The notes beneath the pieces are model-generated. The model made no database searches. It saw nothing but the letters and a program-made list of their open reading frames with translations, and was not told where the DNA came from. From JBGLNL01 sp964548045 (GTDB lineage: Bacteria; Chloroflexota; Dehalococcoidia; SZUA-161; SpSt-899), in assembly GCA_964548045.1 (NCBI GenBank), contig CAZJQZ010000119.1, positions 1 through 7,330 of the forward strand: a stretch of 7,330 nt of DNA, given 5' to 3'. Below, piece after piece: positions 7,034 through 7,330 of the stretch. The stretch's first letter is position 1. Every line of letters begins with the position of its first letter. Made by a program: the position numbers and the translations under genes.

Positions 7034-7110
7034 ATTGTAACATCTTCCTACTCTTTTTTGATCTGATAGGTTATACTTGTCTGTGATGAAACTACCATTG
7101 TTTAATATGT

Positions 7111-7187
7111 GGCGCATTCGTCTAGGGGTCTAGGACACCGCCCTCTCAAGGCGGAGATCGGGGGTTCGAATCCCCCATGCGCTACCA
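7111..7187 (+). tRNA. tRNA-Glu (anticodon CUC)
   Basis: Seventy-seven bases fold as a full cloverleaf with genome-encoded CCA at 7185-7187. The acceptor stem pairs GGCGCAT (7111-7117) with ATGCGCT (7177-7183), the first pair being G-U, and the discriminator is A7184. The D-arm contains GTCT/GGAC with a GG-containing loop. The anticodon stem CCGCC/GGCGG encloses the loop CTCTCAA with anticodon CTC at 7145-7147, reading GAG. The T-arm is GGGGG-TTCGAAT-CCCCC. A TATACT hexamer (7072-7077) upstream could be its -10 box, but no good -35 is visible at the proper distance. The 3' half is a likely attachment site for an integrated element. Confidence 0.96.
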
Positions 7188-7190
7188 AAT

Positions 7191-7210
7191 CCCATTTTTA
7201 CCCCATTTTT
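7191..7210. repeat. Direct repeat pair CCCATTTTT, 11-base period
   Basis: CCCATTTTT occurs at 7191-7199 and 7202-7210, exactly 11 bases apart, starting four bases after the tRNA CCA. On the other strand each copy reads AAAAATGGG, resembling the AAATG core of the second repeat pair at 7249-7269, so the two pairs face each other. One helical turn of spacing is what closely placed protein-binding sites would show. Confidence 0.55.
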
Positions 7211-7289
7211 GAAGCTATGATTTACAATAAATACTTACCATAACCCAAAAATGTAACTGAAATGTAACTATAACTTTTCAATAGCTTCA
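7210..7289. repeat. 9-bp inverted repeat flanking the direct repeats
   Basis: TGAAGCTAT at 7210-7218 is the exact reverse complement of ATAGCTTCA at 7281-7289. The arms are 62 bases apart and enclose the AAATGTAACT repeats. The distance is long for a terminator hairpin, so protein sites or chance are both possible. Confidence 0.4.
7249..7269. repeat. Direct repeat pair AAATGTAACT, 11-base period
   Basis: Two exact 10-base copies lie at 7249-7258 and 7260-7269, separated by one G, and a partial third (TAACT) follows at 7271-7275. The second copy overlaps the stop codon of the - strand coding tail. The position between a tRNA 3' end and a recombinase-like gene end is where arm-type integrase or excisionase sites are expected. 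Confidence 0.6.
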
Positions 7290-7330
7290 GTTTTCCGTCC
7301 GGGGTTTATCAGCTTGTCGAAACTTGCCGC
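7268..7330 (-). CDS. C-terminal tail of a possible tyrosine recombinase (integrase), partial
   Basis: Reading the - strand from the window edge gives 20 codons ending in TAG (7270-7268). The other two - strand frames stop sooner. The tail begins AASFDKLINP and ends in charged residues (GRKTEAIEKL). The A-A-x-x-F/L-D-x-L pattern is what commonly follows the catalytic tyrosine helix at the end of phage-type integrases. Its placement, ending toward a tRNA 3' end with direct repeats between, fits an integrase beside its own att site. The catalytic residues lie outside the window, so the identity rests on a short match plus context. It could be an unrelated gene or a chance open frame. Confidence 0.38.
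   Translation of the reverse strand, partial: AASFDKLINPGRKTEAIEKL

Larger units (their letters stand above)
7188..7330. mobile_element. Putative edge of an element integrated at tRNA-Glu
   Basis: Directly after the tRNA CCA the sequence becomes AT-rich and loses the + strand gene order. It contains two pairs of short direct repeats, an inverted repeat and a - strand coding tail that ends about 80 bases from the tRNA. Integrases that use tRNA genes commonly recombine in the T-arm/3' end, restore the tRNA, and lie next to it facing the att site, as here. The element continues past the window, so neither its size nor its other att site is visible. Calling this a mobile element edge is inference. 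Confidence 0.4.

Noticed and set aside
7191..7269. CRISPR-like array in the downstream repeats
   Set aside because: Repeat units of 9-10 bases with 1-2-base gaps and only two copies each do not fit CRISPR repeat-spacer structure.

Overview
The window is a compact bacterial chromosomal segment in which every complete gene lies on the + strand. Protein style suggests Chloroflexota, perhaps Dehalococcoidia: the PriA variant motif KGLDIP followed by VVGVISADVGLHLPDFRAGERTFQLL, and the pairing of a class III CoA-transferase with a flavoredoxin-like protein. This is a judgement from familiarity, not from a search, and I hold it at moderate confidence.

Layout. Positions 1-222 carry the 3' end of a gene for a secreted or surface protein ending in a PEP-CTERM-like sorting tail. 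A strong hairpin (311-345) follows. Next comes a small metabolic cluster: a CaiB/BaiF-type CoA-transferase (365-1582), a very basic 53-codon ORF (1587-1748) that overlaps the next start, and a flavoredoxin-like FMN protein (1741-2322). A candidate promoter (2331-2359) opens a second run with housekeeping functions: a RimI-like GNAT acetyltransferase (2390-2833), trmD (2839-3561), rplS (3612-3953) and priA (3963-6395). A 149-base gap holds a consensus TTGACA-18-TATAAT promoter, and def (6545-7033) starts only about 11 bases beyond the predicted transcription start. A complete tRNA-Glu(CUC) gene with encoded CCA lies at 7111-7187.

The last 143 bases look like the edge of an integrated element. 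Immediately beyond the tRNA are two pairs of 11-base-period direct repeats, a 9-bp inverted repeat, and, on the - strand, a short C-terminal coding tail resembling the end of a tyrosine recombinase. No intergenic stretch exceeds 150 bases.

How the genes fit together. trmD (tRNA m1G37 methylation), rplS (ribosomal protein bL19), def (N-terminal deformylation) and the tRNA all serve translation. priA restarts stalled replication forks and is often found next to def. The CoA-transferase and flavoredoxin genes may share an operon, but their substrates cannot be read from sequence. The most interesting parts are the tRNA-Glu boundary, the sorting-signal protein, the small basic ORF, and the two genes whose signals suggest very short or absent mRNA leaders.
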